NCBI RefSeq assembly: GCF_007752535.1 | Contig: NZ_CP036428.1 | Location: forward strand, 1-64,000 | Length of the DNA stretch: 64,000 nucleotides | DNA from: Tautonia plasticadhaerens | GTDB taxonomy: Bacteria; Planctomycetota; Planctomycetia; Isosphaerales; Isosphaeraceae | Direction: 5' to 3' | Shown: positions 36,808-47,200 of the stretch, piece by piece | Layout of the letters: every line of letters begins with the position of its first letter | Position numbering within the stretch: the first letter of the stretch is position 1 | Made by a program: the position numbers and the translations under genes | Notes under the pieces: generated by a model | What the model was told of the DNA's origin: nothing | Databases searched by the model: none | The model's input: the letters and a program-made list of their open reading frames with translations, nothing else

Positions 36808-38274
36808 ATGGCCCTCCTCCCCGACCCCGGCTGGCGCGACGTGGCCGACGTCCTGATCCTCAGCTACCTCGCCCACCGCCTCATCCTCCTGGCCCGCGGC
36901 ACGCGCGCACCGCAGGTGCTCCTGGCCCTGGCCGCCCTCTGGGCCCTCTGGCATGTCGCCCGCCACGCCGGACTGGAGCTGACCGCCTGGTTCCTCGGCG
37001 CCCTCAACGCGCTGGCCCCCGTCGCCCTGATCGTCGTCTTCCGCGACGAGATCCGCGACGTCCTGGTCCGCTCCAGCCCCCTCCGCCTGCTGGCCGGCCG
37101 CCCCACGCGGGCCGGGGCGATCGACCTGCCGGCGGTGGCCGAGGCCGCCTTCCGCCTGGCCGCCTCCCGCACCGGCGCCCTGCTGGCCTTCGAGGGCCGC
37201 GACCGCCTGGACAAGCTCGCCCGCGAGGGGACGCGGGTCGATGCCCGCTTCAGCGTGCCCCTGGTCGAGAGCCTCTTCGCCAAGGGCAGCCCCGTCCACG
37301 ACGGCGCCGCCCTGGTGCGGGGCGGCCGGATCGACCGCGTCGGGACCTTCCTGCCCCTGTCGACCCGCGACGGCCTCCCGGCGGCGTTCGGCACCCGCCA
37401 CCGCGCGGCCGTGGGCCTGAGCGAGCGCTGCGATGCGGTCGTGCTCGTCGTCTCCGAGGAGCGCGGCGAGGTGGCCCTGGCCCGGGACGGCCGCGTCGAG
37501 CCCATCGCCTCCCCCGAGGAGCTGGAGCGGGCCCTGGACGCCTCCCCGCGAGTCGAGGCGGGGGCCGAGGCCCACCGCGGCCGGGCTCCGAGGCTGGTCT
37601 CCTCGGCCGCCGGCTTCCTGCTGACGACGCTGGCGGTCGCGACGCTGTGGGCCCTCTACGACCGCCAGCAGGTCGCCCGGCGGACCGTCACCGCCTCGGT
37701 CAACTTCCGCGGCCTCCCGGAGTCGCTGGAGCTGATCGACCCGCCCGAGGCGATTGACCTGCAGCTCCGGGGCAAGCGGACGCTGATCGACGGCCTGTCG
37801 CCGGATCGGGTCACGATCTCGGTCGACCTGTCGGGGGCCGAGCGCGGGGGCCGCTACGCGATCGAGCGGGGGGACATGGCCGTGGAGCTGCCGGTGGGGG
37901 TGGAATGGTCGCGGGCGGACCCGGGGTTGAGCGTGCGGCTGGGCGAGCGGGTCGAGCTGACGCTGCCGGTCCGCCCTCGCCTCGAAGGCCGGCCGCCGCC
38001 GGGCTTCGCGTTCACGCCGCCGCGGGTGGAGCCGGCGACGGTGACCGTCCGCGTGCCGCGGGGCATGGAGGGGAGGCTGGAGGCCGTGGAGACCCGGCCG
38101 ATCGACGTCGGCGAGCTGGCCCTGGATGCCGCCACGAGGGAGGCGACAGTGGAGGTGCCCCTGGAGCTGGGCCGCATCGCGACCCGACCGGCGGCGGGGT
38201 CGGCGGACACGGTGCGGGTCACCGTCGGGACCCGGCCGGCGGCGGCCCCGGATGACCCGGAGGCGGCCCCGTGA
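36808..38274 (+). CDS. diadenylate cyclase fused to YbbR-like domains (CdaA-CdaR fusion)
   Basis: Predicted to make cyclic di-AMP from two ATP at the membrane. The N-terminus has three hydrophobic segments (residues about 10-75), as in CdaA. The DAC domain follows, with the catalytic motifs 'HDGAALVRGGRI' (DGA) and 'FGTRHRAAVGLSE' (RHR). Another membrane helix occurs at about 270-290 ('AAGFLLTTLAVATLWALYD'), then two or more YbbR-type beta domains ('RTVTASVNFRGLPESLELID', 'RVELTLPVRPRLEGRPPPGF') as in the regulator CdaR. In Firmicutes these are two adjacent genes; here they are one 488-residue protein. The ATG at 36808 precedes MALLPDPGWRDV. Confidence 0.88.
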   Translation: MALLPDPGWRDVADVLILSYLAHRLILLARGTRAPQVLLALAALWALWHVARHAGLELTAWFLGALNALAPVALIVVFRDEIRDVLVRSSPLRLLAGRPTRAGAIDLPAVAEAAFRLAASRTGALLAFEGRDRLDKLAREGTRVDARFSVPLVESLFAKGSPVHDGAALVRGGRIDRVGTFLPLSTRDGLPAAFGTRHRAAVGLSERCDAVVLVVSEERGEVALARDGRVEPIASPEELERALDASPRVEAGAEAHRGRAPRLVSSAAGFLLTTLAVATLWALYDRQQVARRTVTASVNFRGLPESLELIDPPEAIDLQLRGKRTLIDGLSPDRVTISVDLSGAERGGRYAIERGDMAVELPVGVEWSRADPGLSVRLGERVELTLPVRPRLEGRPPPGFAFTPPRVEPATVTVRVPRGMEGRLEAVETRPIDVGELALDAATREATVEVPLELGRIATRPAAGSADTVRVTVGTRPAAAPDDPEAAP

Positions 38275-38554
38275 ATGCGATGTCGGCGGGCGGCGTCCCT
38301 GTGACCTCGGTGGCCACGGAGTCGAGGGGCCGCCCCACGGATTCCCGGGACACATACATATTATCTTGTTATCTAATTAGTGCGTGATCGGGGGCAGGGG
38401 ACGCACGGATCATGACCTTGCAGACGGTGCTCCGATCCGATACCCCCGTCGACCCCCGGCCGCATCCCTCGCACGACGATGCCGTCGCGGTATGGGCCTT
38501 GCTGGCCCTCTGCGCTCCCTGGGGACCGGGGGGGTCCCCGGGGGGAGGTGGCCC

Positions 38555-39226
38555 GTGATCCGGGGCGTGATCTTCGACATCGACGGCACGCTGGTCGACT
38601 CGGTCGACCTGCACGCCCGGGCCTGGCAGGAGACGTTCCGCCACTTCGGCCGCGAGATCCCCTTCGATTGCGTCCGCGCCCAGATCGGCAAGGGCGGCGA
38701 CCAGCTCCTGCCCGCCCTCCTCCCCGAGGACGTCGTCCGGGACCGCGGCGAGCAGATCGAGGCCTACCGGAGCGACCACTACAAGCGCGTCTACTTGCCC
38801 GAGGACCGCGCGTTCCCCTCGGTTCGGGAGCTTTTCGAGCGGCTCCGGGCCGACGGCAAGCGGCTGGCCCTGGCCTCCTCGGCCAGGGGGGATGAGCTGG
38901 AGGCCTACAATCGCATCACCCGGGTCGGCGACCTGATCGAGGCCGAGTCCTCCTCCGACGACGCCGAGCGGTCCAAGCCGCACCCCGACATCTTCCAGGC
39001 GGCCCTGGGCCGGCTCGGCGGCCTCGGGCCCGACGAGGTCCTCGTCGTGGGCGACACCCCCTACGACGCCGAGGCCGCCGCCAAGGCCGGCATCCGCGCC
39101 GTGGGGCTGACCTGTGGCGGCTGGCCCGAGGAGCAGCTCCGGGCCGCCGGGTGCGTCGCCGTCTACCGCGACCCGGTCGACCTGCTCGGCCGGTACGAGC
39201 GATCGCCCCTGGCGCGGGGCGCGTAG
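38555..39226 (+). CDS. HAD-family hydrolase (phosphoglycolate phosphatase-like)
   Basis: Phosphatase of 223 residues with all HAD motifs: 'FDIDGTLVDSVD' (nucleophile Asp and the acid Asp two residues on), 'LALASSARGDELE' (motif II Ser), 'KPHPDIFQAAL' (motif III Lys) and 'VVGDTPYDAEAAAKAG' (motif IV). The cap domain between motifs I and II is of the small helical type. The GTG at 38555 was chosen as start because it follows GGGAGGTGG and precedes the domain directly; an earlier ATG at 38384 would add a low-complexity leader. Substrate unknown. Confidence 0.88.
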   Translation: MIRGVIFDIDGTLVDSVDLHARAWQETFRHFGREIPFDCVRAQIGKGGDQLLPALLPEDVVRDRGEQIEAYRSDHYKRVYLPEDRAFPSVRELFERLRADGKRLALASSARGDELEAYNRITRVGDLIEAESSSDDAERSKPHPDIFQAALGRLGGLGPDEVLVVGDTPYDAEAAAKAGIRAVGLTCGGWPEEQLRAAGCVAVYRDPVDLLGRYERSPLARGA

Positions 39227-39403
39227 GCCCGGCCCGTGAAGTCCGGCCTCGTGCCCGTCGACGGCCGCCCGAACGCCTGCGACGAGGCCGCCGATGCAAC
39301 CCACCCGCCGCGCCGGGATGGGCGACCGGGCGACTCGGGGCCGTCGGGCGGGGGAGGATACAGGGGTAGGGCGCCGGCAGCCACCGACTCAACGCCGCCT
39401 CGT

Positions 39404-40501
39404 CTACGGGAGGGGCACCGCCCAGGTATACGGGGCGATCAGCGAGGCGACCGGCGGATGGGCCAGCGCCACGAGCAGCGAGTGGTAGCCCCCGACATAC
39501 GGGCGCAGGTCGAACCCCGCGTACCGCGCCCGCAGCGGGCCCAGCCGGCGTCCGTCCCGCGGCAGCAGGCCGACGCTCCCCATCGCCGGGCGGTGCCCGG
39601 TCCGCGGCAGCAGCGGGTACGGGGCCAGCACCCGGTCGCACGGGTTGTACAGGCCCAGGACCGCCTCGGTCGCCGGCAACGCCCGCCCCAGCCGGCGGCC
39701 CGGGCCGAGCCAGTGGTGGTCGATCGCCCCCGAGATCAGCACCGCCCGCAGCCGCAGCGGCGGCCGCGGCCCGGGCAGGCCGATCGGCGGGTCCAGCGAC
39801 TGGCTGTTCAGGGCCCCGCCGCCGATCAGGTGCAGCGCCGCCGGGACGACGCGCCCCCCCTCGCTGTGGCCGATCAGGCAGGCGCGGGCGCCCGGGGGGA
39901 ACGCCTGGAGCAGCCGCGCCAGGTGATAGCCGGCGACGAAGGCGCGCCGCGACTTCTCGTTCAGGTCGCGGGCCGGGTCGAGCAGGGCCCTGCCGCTCGG
40001 CCAGTCGAAGAGGACGACCAGCGCGTCGCGGGGGATCGCCCCGGCGCCGTCGAGCCACTGCCACGCCTTCAGGGTCGTGTTCACGGCGAGCATCCCGCAG
40101 ACCAGGTTGCCCTGGACCATGATCACGACGGGGCGGCCGGCCGCCTGCGTCAGCAGCGCGCCGGGGTCGGCCGGGGCGAGCAGGCCGAGCGAGTCGAGGC
40201 GGTAGGCCTGGAGGTGGGGCCAGGGGTCGGAGCCCATGACCTGGGGGGCTTCGGCCGTGCGGATGACCCAGAAGTCGCCCCGCCGCCCGGGCGGCGGGGC
40301 GACCGGGGCCGCGCCGGCGACGTCGGCCGGGACGACGGGGCCCGGGTAGAGCAGCGACCCGGTGCGGGCCCACGGCCCGGCCGCATCCGTCGCGGGCCCG
40401 GCGAGTGCGAGGTCGGGCCTCGCCGGGCCGAAGGCCAGACAGGCAGCCACGACGAGCGGGGCAGTCGCCACCCGGATCGCGTGCGCACTTCGGAGGTCCA
40501 T
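39404..40501 (-). CDS. exported alpha/beta-hydrolase-fold protein
   Basis: 365-residue protein with an N-terminal signal sequence (hydrophobic core 'VATAPLVVAACLAFGPA'), then an alpha/beta-hydrolase core: 'RPVVIMVQGNLVCG', 'LVVLFDWPSG' and the nucleophile elbow 'ACLIGHSEGGRVV' (Ser in GHSEG). The late segment 'LYNPCDRVLAPYPLL' may hold the acidic residue and 'VGGYHSLL' the His. It resembles the DUF900-type serine hydrolases common in planctomycetes. Substrate unknown. It is transcribed alone, convergent with the HAD gene. Confidence 0.7.
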   Translation of the reverse strand: MDLRSAHAIRVATAPLVVAACLAFGPARPDLALAGPATDAAGPWARTGSLLYPGPVVPADVAGAAPVAPPPGRRGDFWVIRTAEAPQVMGSDPWPHLQAYRLDSLGLLAPADPGALLTQAAGRPVVIMVQGNLVCGMLAVNTTLKAWQWLDGAGAIPRDALVVLFDWPSGRALLDPARDLNEKSRRAFVAGYHLARLLQAFPPGARACLIGHSEGGRVVPAALHLIGGGALNSQSLDPPIGLPGPRPPLRLRAVLISGAIDHHWLGPGRRLGRALPATEAVLGLYNPCDRVLAPYPLLPRTGHRPAMGSVGLLPRDGRRLGPLRARYAGFDLRPYVGGYHSLLVALAHPPVASLIAPYTWAVPLP

Positions 40502-40846
40502 CGCGTCACCTCAAGTCCGAGAGGCCGCCCCGCGGGGAGCCCCGAGCGGGCCGCTACGGGCTCGCTCACGGGCCGGCACGACCTGTTCATCGACCGGATC
40601 GGGCAGGCGGCTCGACCCCGCGGCCGGCCCGGTTGACGGCCCCTCCCCCGATACGGATCAGCCGGAAGGGTTGAAGCCGACGCGGTGACGCGATCGACCA
40701 GTAGTCGTCGGCCGACTGCGTCAATCGGGGCAGAAGCTGCACCGCGAATGGGTCCCGGAGCGATGGTGGTCAGCAAGCTGACGCGGCCGGGCCGGCCGGT
40801 ATAGTGGTGGCCAGCGCCTCGCCCCCTCCGACCGGGAGCCCACCCC
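40502..40846. other. divergent intergenic region
   Basis: 345 bp between the divergent hydrolase and amidohydrolase genes. It holds one dispersed-motif copy at 40717-40745 (TGCGTCAATCGGGGCAGAAG). A TATAGT hexamer at about 40800, 45 bp before the amidohydrolase ATG, could be a -10 box; no good -35 was seen. Confidence 0.4.
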
Positions 40847-42148
40847 ATGACCACGAACCGCACCGACGTCCTCGCCGCCACGCTGCTGCTCACGCTCTTC
40901 TCGCCCGCCACGGCCCAGCTCACCGCCATCAGGGCCGGACGGCTCATCGACATCCACGAGGGCACGGTGACGACCGATCAGGTCATCCTCGTCGAGGGGG
41001 GCAAGATCGCGGCCATCGGGCCCGACGTCGAGATCCCCGACGGCGCGGACGTCATCGACCTCTCCGACGCGGTGGTCCTGCCGGGCCTCTTCGACTGCCA
41101 CACCCACCTCTGCTACACCGTGAAGGGCGGGTTCAATCACACGAACCAGGGGGAAATGGGCTTCCGCGAGCAGTTCCTCGTGAACACCCTCACCCAGCCG
41201 GCGGCCTACCGGGCCCTGGTCGGGGCCAGCAACGCCCGGGAGGTGCTCAAGGCCGGGTTCACGACCGTCCGCGACGTGGGCAACGCCTGCGACTACGCCG
41301 ACACCGCCCTGCGGATGGCCGTCGAGGACGGCCTCGTCCCCGGCCCGACCATCATCAACGCCGGCATGATCATCAGCCCCTCCGGCGGCCAGTTCCCCGG
41401 GGAGCTGCTCAACCCGGAACTCCCTGGGATCGGGCCCCACGAGTACCTCTACGCCGACACGCGGGACGATCTGAGGAAGGCCGTCCGCCAGAACATCCTC
41501 CGGGGCGCCAGGGTCATCAAGCTCGTGGTCGACGACCAGCCCTACATCGACTCCGTCGGGGAGACCGCCTTCGTCGTCGCGGAGGCCGGGGCCGCCGGGC
41601 TGAAGGTCGCCGCGCACTGCGTCACCGAGGCCGGCGCCCGCCACGCGATCGAGGGCGGCGTCGCCTCGGTCGAGCACGGTTTCGAGATGCCCGACGAGCT
41701 GCTGGACCTCGCCCGGGAGCGGGACGTCGCCCTCGTCGGGACCGACTTCCCGGCCGATCTCTGGGACGCCCAGGGCATGCCCCGACCGATGGCGGAGACG
41801 AGGTCCGAGAAAATCGTCGACCGCCTGCGGAGGGCGCACGAAGCCGGGGTGACGATCGCCTTTGGCACCGACGTCTTCTTCCCCGTCGCCGGGCAGACCC
41901 GGGGCTCGGCGGCCCTGCTCTTCACCGATAGCTTCCGGGAGGCTGGCATCCCGCCCGCCGCGATCCTCCGGGCCATGACCGTCGACGCCGCCCGCCTGCT
42001 CGGCGTCGAGGGCGAGCGAGGCGCCTTGGGACGGGGGATGGCCGCCGACCTCATCGCCACGCCCGGCAACCCCCTGGAGGACATCGACGCCCTGCGGGAG
42101 GCCGTCTTTGTGATGAAGGACGGAGAGGTCGTCCGCGACGATCGGTGA
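40847..42148 (+). CDS. exported amidohydrolase-family protein
   Basis: Metal-dependent hydrolase of 433 residues. After a signal peptide ('[12 protein letters not shown]'), the TIM-barrel amidohydrolase motifs appear: '[11 protein letters not shown]' (HxH), '[11 protein letters not shown]' with the Lys usually carbamylated, '[18 protein letters not shown]', 'VEHGFEMPD' and the Asp in 'IAFGTDVFF'. The C-terminus '[20 protein letters not shown]' is typical of the imidazolonepropionase/prolidase-like branch. Such planctomycete proteins are usually annotated only to family; natural substrates may be peptides or amides. ATG 40847 follows a weak purine stretch. Confidence 0.88.
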   Translation: MTTNRTDVLAATLLLTLFSPATAQLTAIRAGRLIDIHEGTVTTDQVILVEGGKIAAIGPDVEIPDGADVIDLSDAVVLPGLFDCHTHLCYTVKGGFNHTNQGEMGFREQFLVNTLTQPAAYRALVGASNAREVLKAGFTTVRDVGNACDYADTALRMAVEDGLVPGPTIINAGMIISPSGGQFPGELLNPELPGIGPHEYLYADTRDDLRKAVRQNILRGARVIKLVVDDQPYIDSVGETAFVVAEAGAAGLKVAAHCVTEAGARHAIEGGVASVEHGFEMPDELLDLARERDVALVGTDFPADLWDAQGMPRPMAETRSEKIVDRLRRAHEAGVTIAFGTDVFFPVAGQTRGSAALLFTDSFREAGIPPAAILRAMTVDAARLLGVEGERGALGRGMAADLIATPGNPLEDIDALREAVFVMKDGEVVRDDR

Positions 42149-42424
42149 GCCGGCCCCCGGCGAACCGGGCCCGCGGCCCGCAGTCGTGATCCGAAGGGGG
42201 CGGGCGAGTGCCCGCCGGGCGAAACGGCAGAGGCGCCGGGAGGGCCGTGAGACGCTCGACCGGTTCGCCCGGTCGCCGCCGGAGGACCTCCAGGGCCTCG
42301 GCAACTGAGCCCGATGGACGTCGTGCGTCTTAGCGGGCAGATCACGCAGACGCGGATCAGTGCGGGTGCGAGCCCGGTCCGGCGAGCCCTTGACGCGGGG
42401 CCGGGTTCGCCTGCAGCGGGGCCC

Positions 42425-44026
42425 CTACAGGAGGCCGACCGCCGCCAGCGTCGTGATCGTCGCCAGGGCCAGGAAGAACAGGCCCGCACCCGCCAGGGCC
42501 ACCCTCATGAACCAGCCGGGCCGCAACGGCTCGGGCAGCAGGGCGAGGTTGACATACAGCGTGTGCCAGCAGCTGAAGCCCAGCGCATAGTTCATCAGGT
42601 TGGTCGCGATCTTGACCAGCTGCAGCGGCTTGCCGACCCAGAGCATCAGCACGCCGAAGCCGGCATAGACCACGAGCACGGCGAAGTAGACCCGGCGGAT
42701 CCGCGCCGGGTCCCAGCAGCGGAGCCGGTGGCTGGCGGTCCAGAAGACGTCGACCCAGCGGCGCACGAAGCCGTCGACGGTCACGGCCATCGTCGGCCCC
42801 AGCGTGAGGAACCCGCACAGCAGGGTCAGGTACCAGAACGTCGTCCCCCAGCCGAGGCCCCACGCCACGCCGACGTGGTCGCCGACCGCGGCGGCCGTCA
42901 TGCCGGCGGCGGCCCACTCGGTGACGCGCGTCCCGCGCGGCAGGAACTGCAGCGACAGCAGGCTCGGCAGCGCCGCGCCCAGGAAGCACGCGGGCGCCCA
43001 GACGACCAGCTGGTCGCGGACCAGGTGCCGATACCAGCGCCGCCAGCGGGGCAGCGTCGTCGCGTCGACCTCGAAGACCGCCCCGACGTGGGACAGCCGC
43101 AGCTCGCGGCCGCCGACGATGCTGGGGATCGCCCCGACGTGGCGGCCCATGCCCCAGCCCTGGTCGCGCGTGTAGTTCGACAGCGGCGCGTTGGTCAGGC
43201 CGCCGTTGCCGGCGATGGCGGCGAACGCGGCCAGCAGGGCGACCGTGCTCAGGTCGATGGCCGGCAGGCCCCGGCCGCTCGCCAGGCTGACGAAGACGTT
43301 CCCCGTCCGATCGCCGCCGACCGGCACCGTGCCGAACTTGAAGAACCCCGAGACGATCCCGATCCAGGTCCCGCGGGTCGAGAAGAAGGCGGCCAGGAGC
43401 AGGAGGAAGCCCAGGACGGCGACGATCTTGAGCCCCATGACCCACTTGAGCGTCTGGTAGATCTGGCCGCCGACGAGCGCGGGGACCAGGGCGAGGAGGA
43501 ACACGCCGATGCCCAGGGCCTTCATCAGCATGGCGTCCCGGGCGTCGGGCAGGCGGCCGAGGTAGGCCATCGCCAGGGGCGTGGCGGCGTTGGAGGCGAG
43601 GTAGGGGAAGACGGCGCCGAAGTCCAGGGCGAGGTAGACGAGCAGCCAGAAGCGCGGCCCGGGGAGGGTGCGGAACTTGCCGGTGAAGATGGGCTCGCCG
43701 CAGTAGAGGGTGTAGCGGCTGATCTCCAGGTTGTAGGCGACCTGCCCGACGATGCTCAGGGTGGCCAGCCAGAGGATGGCGGCCCCGTAGCGGGCGGTGA
43801 CGGCCGGCCCCATGAGCCACTCGCCGCCGCCGATGGCGGCGCCGCCGGAGATCAAGGCCGGGCCGAGCAGCAAGGCCCAGCATCGCCGGTTGAAGGCCGG
43901 GGCGTCGTCGAGCTCGGCCCGATCCCAACGGGGCATGATCGCGGCCCCGGGTTGAGGCGGCTCGGACCCGCCGTCGACGTCGCTGGTAGCCTCGGTCGCC
44001 GGCGGGACGCGATGGGGATCGGGCAT
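42425..44026 (-). CDS. Nramp-like multi-pass membrane transporter
   Basis: 533 residues with about 11-12 hydrophobic helices, similar in plan to the Nramp (Mn/Fe) transporter family as annotated in planctomycetes. However, the metal-binding 'DPGN' of TM1 is replaced by 'GPALISGGAAIGGGEWLMGP', and the TM6 region reads 'FAAIAGNGGLTNAPLSNY'. A divalent-metal substrate is therefore doubtful. The ATG at 44026 follows GAGGCGGAAG and gives a Pro-rich cytoplasmic N-terminus; an upstream in-frame start at 44209 is less well supported. Confidence 0.7.
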   Translation of the reverse strand: MPDPHRVPPATEATSDVDGGSEPPQPGAAIMPRWDRAELDDAPAFNRRCWALLLGPALISGGAAIGGGEWLMGPAVTARYGAAILWLATLSIVGQVAYNLEISRYTLYCGEPIFTGKFRTLPGPRFWLLVYLALDFGAVFPYLASNAATPLAMAYLGRLPDARDAMLMKALGIGVFLLALVPALVGGQIYQTLKWVMGLKIVAVLGFLLLLAAFFSTRGTWIGIVSGFFKFGTVPVGGDRTGNVFVSLASGRGLPAIDLSTVALLAAFAAIAGNGGLTNAPLSNYTRDQGWGMGRHVGAIPSIVGGRELRLSHVGAVFEVDATTLPRWRRWYRHLVRDQLVVWAPACFLGAALPSLLSLQFLPRGTRVTEWAAAGMTAAAVGDHVGVAWGLGWGTTFWYLTLLCGFLTLGPTMAVTVDGFVRRWVDVFWTASHRLRCWDPARIRRVYFAVLVVYAGFGVLMLWVGKPLQLVKIATNLMNYALGFSCWHTLYVNLALLPEPLRPGWFMRVALAGAGLFFLALATITTLAAVGLL

Positions 44027-44270
44027 GCTTCCGCCTCGACGGGTTACGTGCGAGGCTCTCCACCTTGGCGACGGTCCGGAATCGCGATCGTCCGTTGATG
44101 AGCCGGAAGGGAGGCGGAGACGATGAGAGGGGCCGAAGCCTCTGGGTGATCTCAGGAGTGTAACGACGTCACCGGGCGCGCTCCAGTCAGGAGTCCCCGC
44201 CCGAATCAAGGAGTCGAGGCAGATGACGCATCGTGAAGCGACCCGGACGGCGGCATCCCGAACGACCTGC

Positions 44271-47200
44271 TCACCCTCTCGACGGCGATCGGCCTGTCAG
44301 TCGTCGCCGACGCATGTCGAGTGCGTCGAGGTCCCCATCAAACAACTCGACACCGCCCGGGGTCATCAGCTGCTCGATGCCCGAGAGACGCGCGACATCG
44401 ACCGAGGAGCGGGAGACATCCGCCCCCGGATCATCCTGGATCCGGAAGAGGCCGGAGAACGGCGGGAGCCCGATCGACCGCGCATCGCCCGCCGGGAGCG
44501 TGATCGTCGGGGCCCCCGAGGACTGGATCACCCCGAACCGGGCGAAGCCGTTGTCGGGGCTGAAGCCGTAGACGGCGAGGTCCGTCGCCCCGTCGCCGTC
44601 GTAGTCGCCGGCCACGGGGCGGTCGTCCCGGCCGCCGAAGGGGATCGACCGCGTCGGCCGCCCCGAGGAAGAGACGACTCCGAAGCGGGCGAACCCCTCG
44701 TCGGGACTGTAGCCGAAGACGGCGAGGTCGGTCGTCCCATCGCCGTCGTAGTCGCCCTGGAGGGGCCGGTCGTCCCGGCCGCCGAAGGGGAAGGTGAGCG
44801 TCGGGCCCCCGCCCGAGAAGACCACGCCGAACCGGCTGTAGCCGTCCTGGGGGCTGTAGCCGAAGACGGCGAAATCATCGCGCCCGTCGCCGTCGTAGTC
44901 GCCGGCCACGGGGAAGTCGTCCCGGCCGCCGAGCGGCCTGAGAACCGCCGGACTCCCGCCCGAGGGCAAGACCGCGTACCGGCTGAAGCCGTTGAGGGGG
45001 CTGTAGCCGTAGACGGCGAGGTCGGTGGTCCCGTCGCCGTCGTAGTCGCCGGCGATCGGGAAGTCGAACGGGCCCCCGAAGGGCCGGCTGTACGTCGAAC
45101 CATCCGACGAGCGTCGGACCAGGAAGCGGGCGTATCCCAGGGAGGGATCGTAGCCGTAGACGGCGAGGTCGGCGATCCCGTCGCCGTCGTAGTCGCCGGC
45201 GATCGGGAAGTCCCCCGGGTTGCCGAAGTCGACGGCCGTCGTCGCGTCGCCCGAGGACAGCCTCCTCGAGAATCGCCCCGGGGCATCCCCGGCCGCCGGG
45301 GAGTAGACCGTGAAGTCGGTCCTGCGGTCGCCGTCGAAGTCGGCAACGACCCCCGGCGGACGGCCGTCGATGATCGTGACCACGAGCGGGGAGGCCGTCG
45401 CCGGGATGCCGGCCTCGACCGCGGCGAGCCGGACCTCGATCGTCTCCGGGCCCTCGACCCGGTCGTCGGCGACCGCGGAGAGCGTCAGCGTGCCGCTCGT
45501 GCTGCCGCTCGGGATGGTGATGGAGGGCTGCGAGGCCGAGTAGTCCGCCCCGAGGGTCGCGGATCCGCCATAGTCGAGGCGGATGACGACGGCCCGTCCC
45601 GAGGCCGACGACGACCTCGCCGTCACCGTGACCTGCCCGCCGCGCTCGGCGATCGAGGCGGTCGAGGCCCCGATCGAGACCTCGGGCGGCGGGTCGTCGT
45701 CGAGGATCGTCGCACTCCCCTCTGCCCGGTCGATGACCGCGTTGACTCCCCCGCTCAGGACCACCGAGAAGAGCTCCTCCTCCTCGTCGATCGCGTCGTC
45801 GATCACCTCGACGGCGATGGTCCCGCTCGACCGGCCGGCGGGGATCACCAGCGGGCTTGTCGTGGTGATCCGGTAGTCCGTCCCCCGGCGAGCTGATCCA
45901 TCCTCGACACTGAAGTCGATGCTCACCGGCGCCGGTGCCGCTCGGGAGAGCGAGACGGTGAAGACGGCCGCGGTCGAGCCCCGGCCGCCTTCCGTCACGG
46001 TGATGTCATCGATCGAGGCCAGGGGGAGAGCGGCCGGCTGGGAGGTGACGATCCCCGACACCGAGAACTCGAAGGGCGACTCGTCCGCGTCGTCGTTGCC
46101 GAACGAGACCATCCCCGAGAAGGTGCCTACCCCCTGGGCGGTGAGCTCCACCGAGAAGGTCGTCGAGGCCCCCGGGGCGATCACCGTCTCGGGGAAGCCG
46201 CTCGCCAGCCGGAATCCCTCCGGCACGGACACCGGGGCCGAGAGGGTCAGCGGCGATGACCCGACATTCGAGACGGTGAAGGTCTTCGACACGGCCGACC
46301 CGAGGGCCGTCGCGCCGAAGGAGACCGAGCCGGCACCATCCGGGATGATCGTCGATCCGTCCCGGACCTCGATCTCCGGCAGGTCGGGTCCAGGAGTCGG
46401 CAGGGATCGGATCTGATAGATGACCCCGCTGCCCGCCCCGCTGCCGATCGACCCGACGGACGACAGGTCGGCCAGGAAGAGCGAGTCGGCGGTCGCCAGG
46501 AGCCCGTCGAGGTGCCCCACGCCCGGGGAATCCCCCCGGATGAAATGCACGTAATCGCCGGAGCCGAGGTCGTAGTAGACGACCGGATTCTCCTCGTTGG
46601 CCGCACCCGCCAGGTTGAACTGCCCGTGGAAGCCCACGAAGACGCCATCGTTGAAGCCGGGCGGGAACGCCGACGGGGCGATCGCGATCTCGGCCGGCCC
46701 CTCGCTCTCGGCACCGGTCCGGGGGTCGGGGATCGGCTGGAAGGCCACGACCGGCTGCACTCCCGCCCCCCCGACGAGGGTGCCGGTGCGGTAGGCCGTG
46801 TAGTTCGACGGGAAGCCGAAGTCCTCGGCCGCGCCGCCGACGTCGGCCGCCGCGACCCGGTTCAGCTCGTCGGCGCTCAGCGGCTCGATCCGGTTCGAAG
46901 GCGTGTCGATCCCGTTGTCCTCGAAATAGAGGTCGCCCGAGGCCGGATGCACGGCGATCCCCGCCGCGTTCCTCAGCCCCGAGGCGATCCGGGTGAGCCC
47001 CGAGACGGAGAGACCCCCGGGCCCGTCGCTCACCGTCACCCGATAGAGCGAGTCGCCCCGGAGCGTCCCGTCGATCAGCCCGCTGACCCGAACGGTCTCG
47101 GTCGTCGCGGCGAAGTTCTCCGCGGCGCCGAGGTTGAAGAACAGGTCGTAGCTCCCCGGCGAGCCCGGCGTCGCCCGGGTCTCCAGTGCGAAGACCTTGT

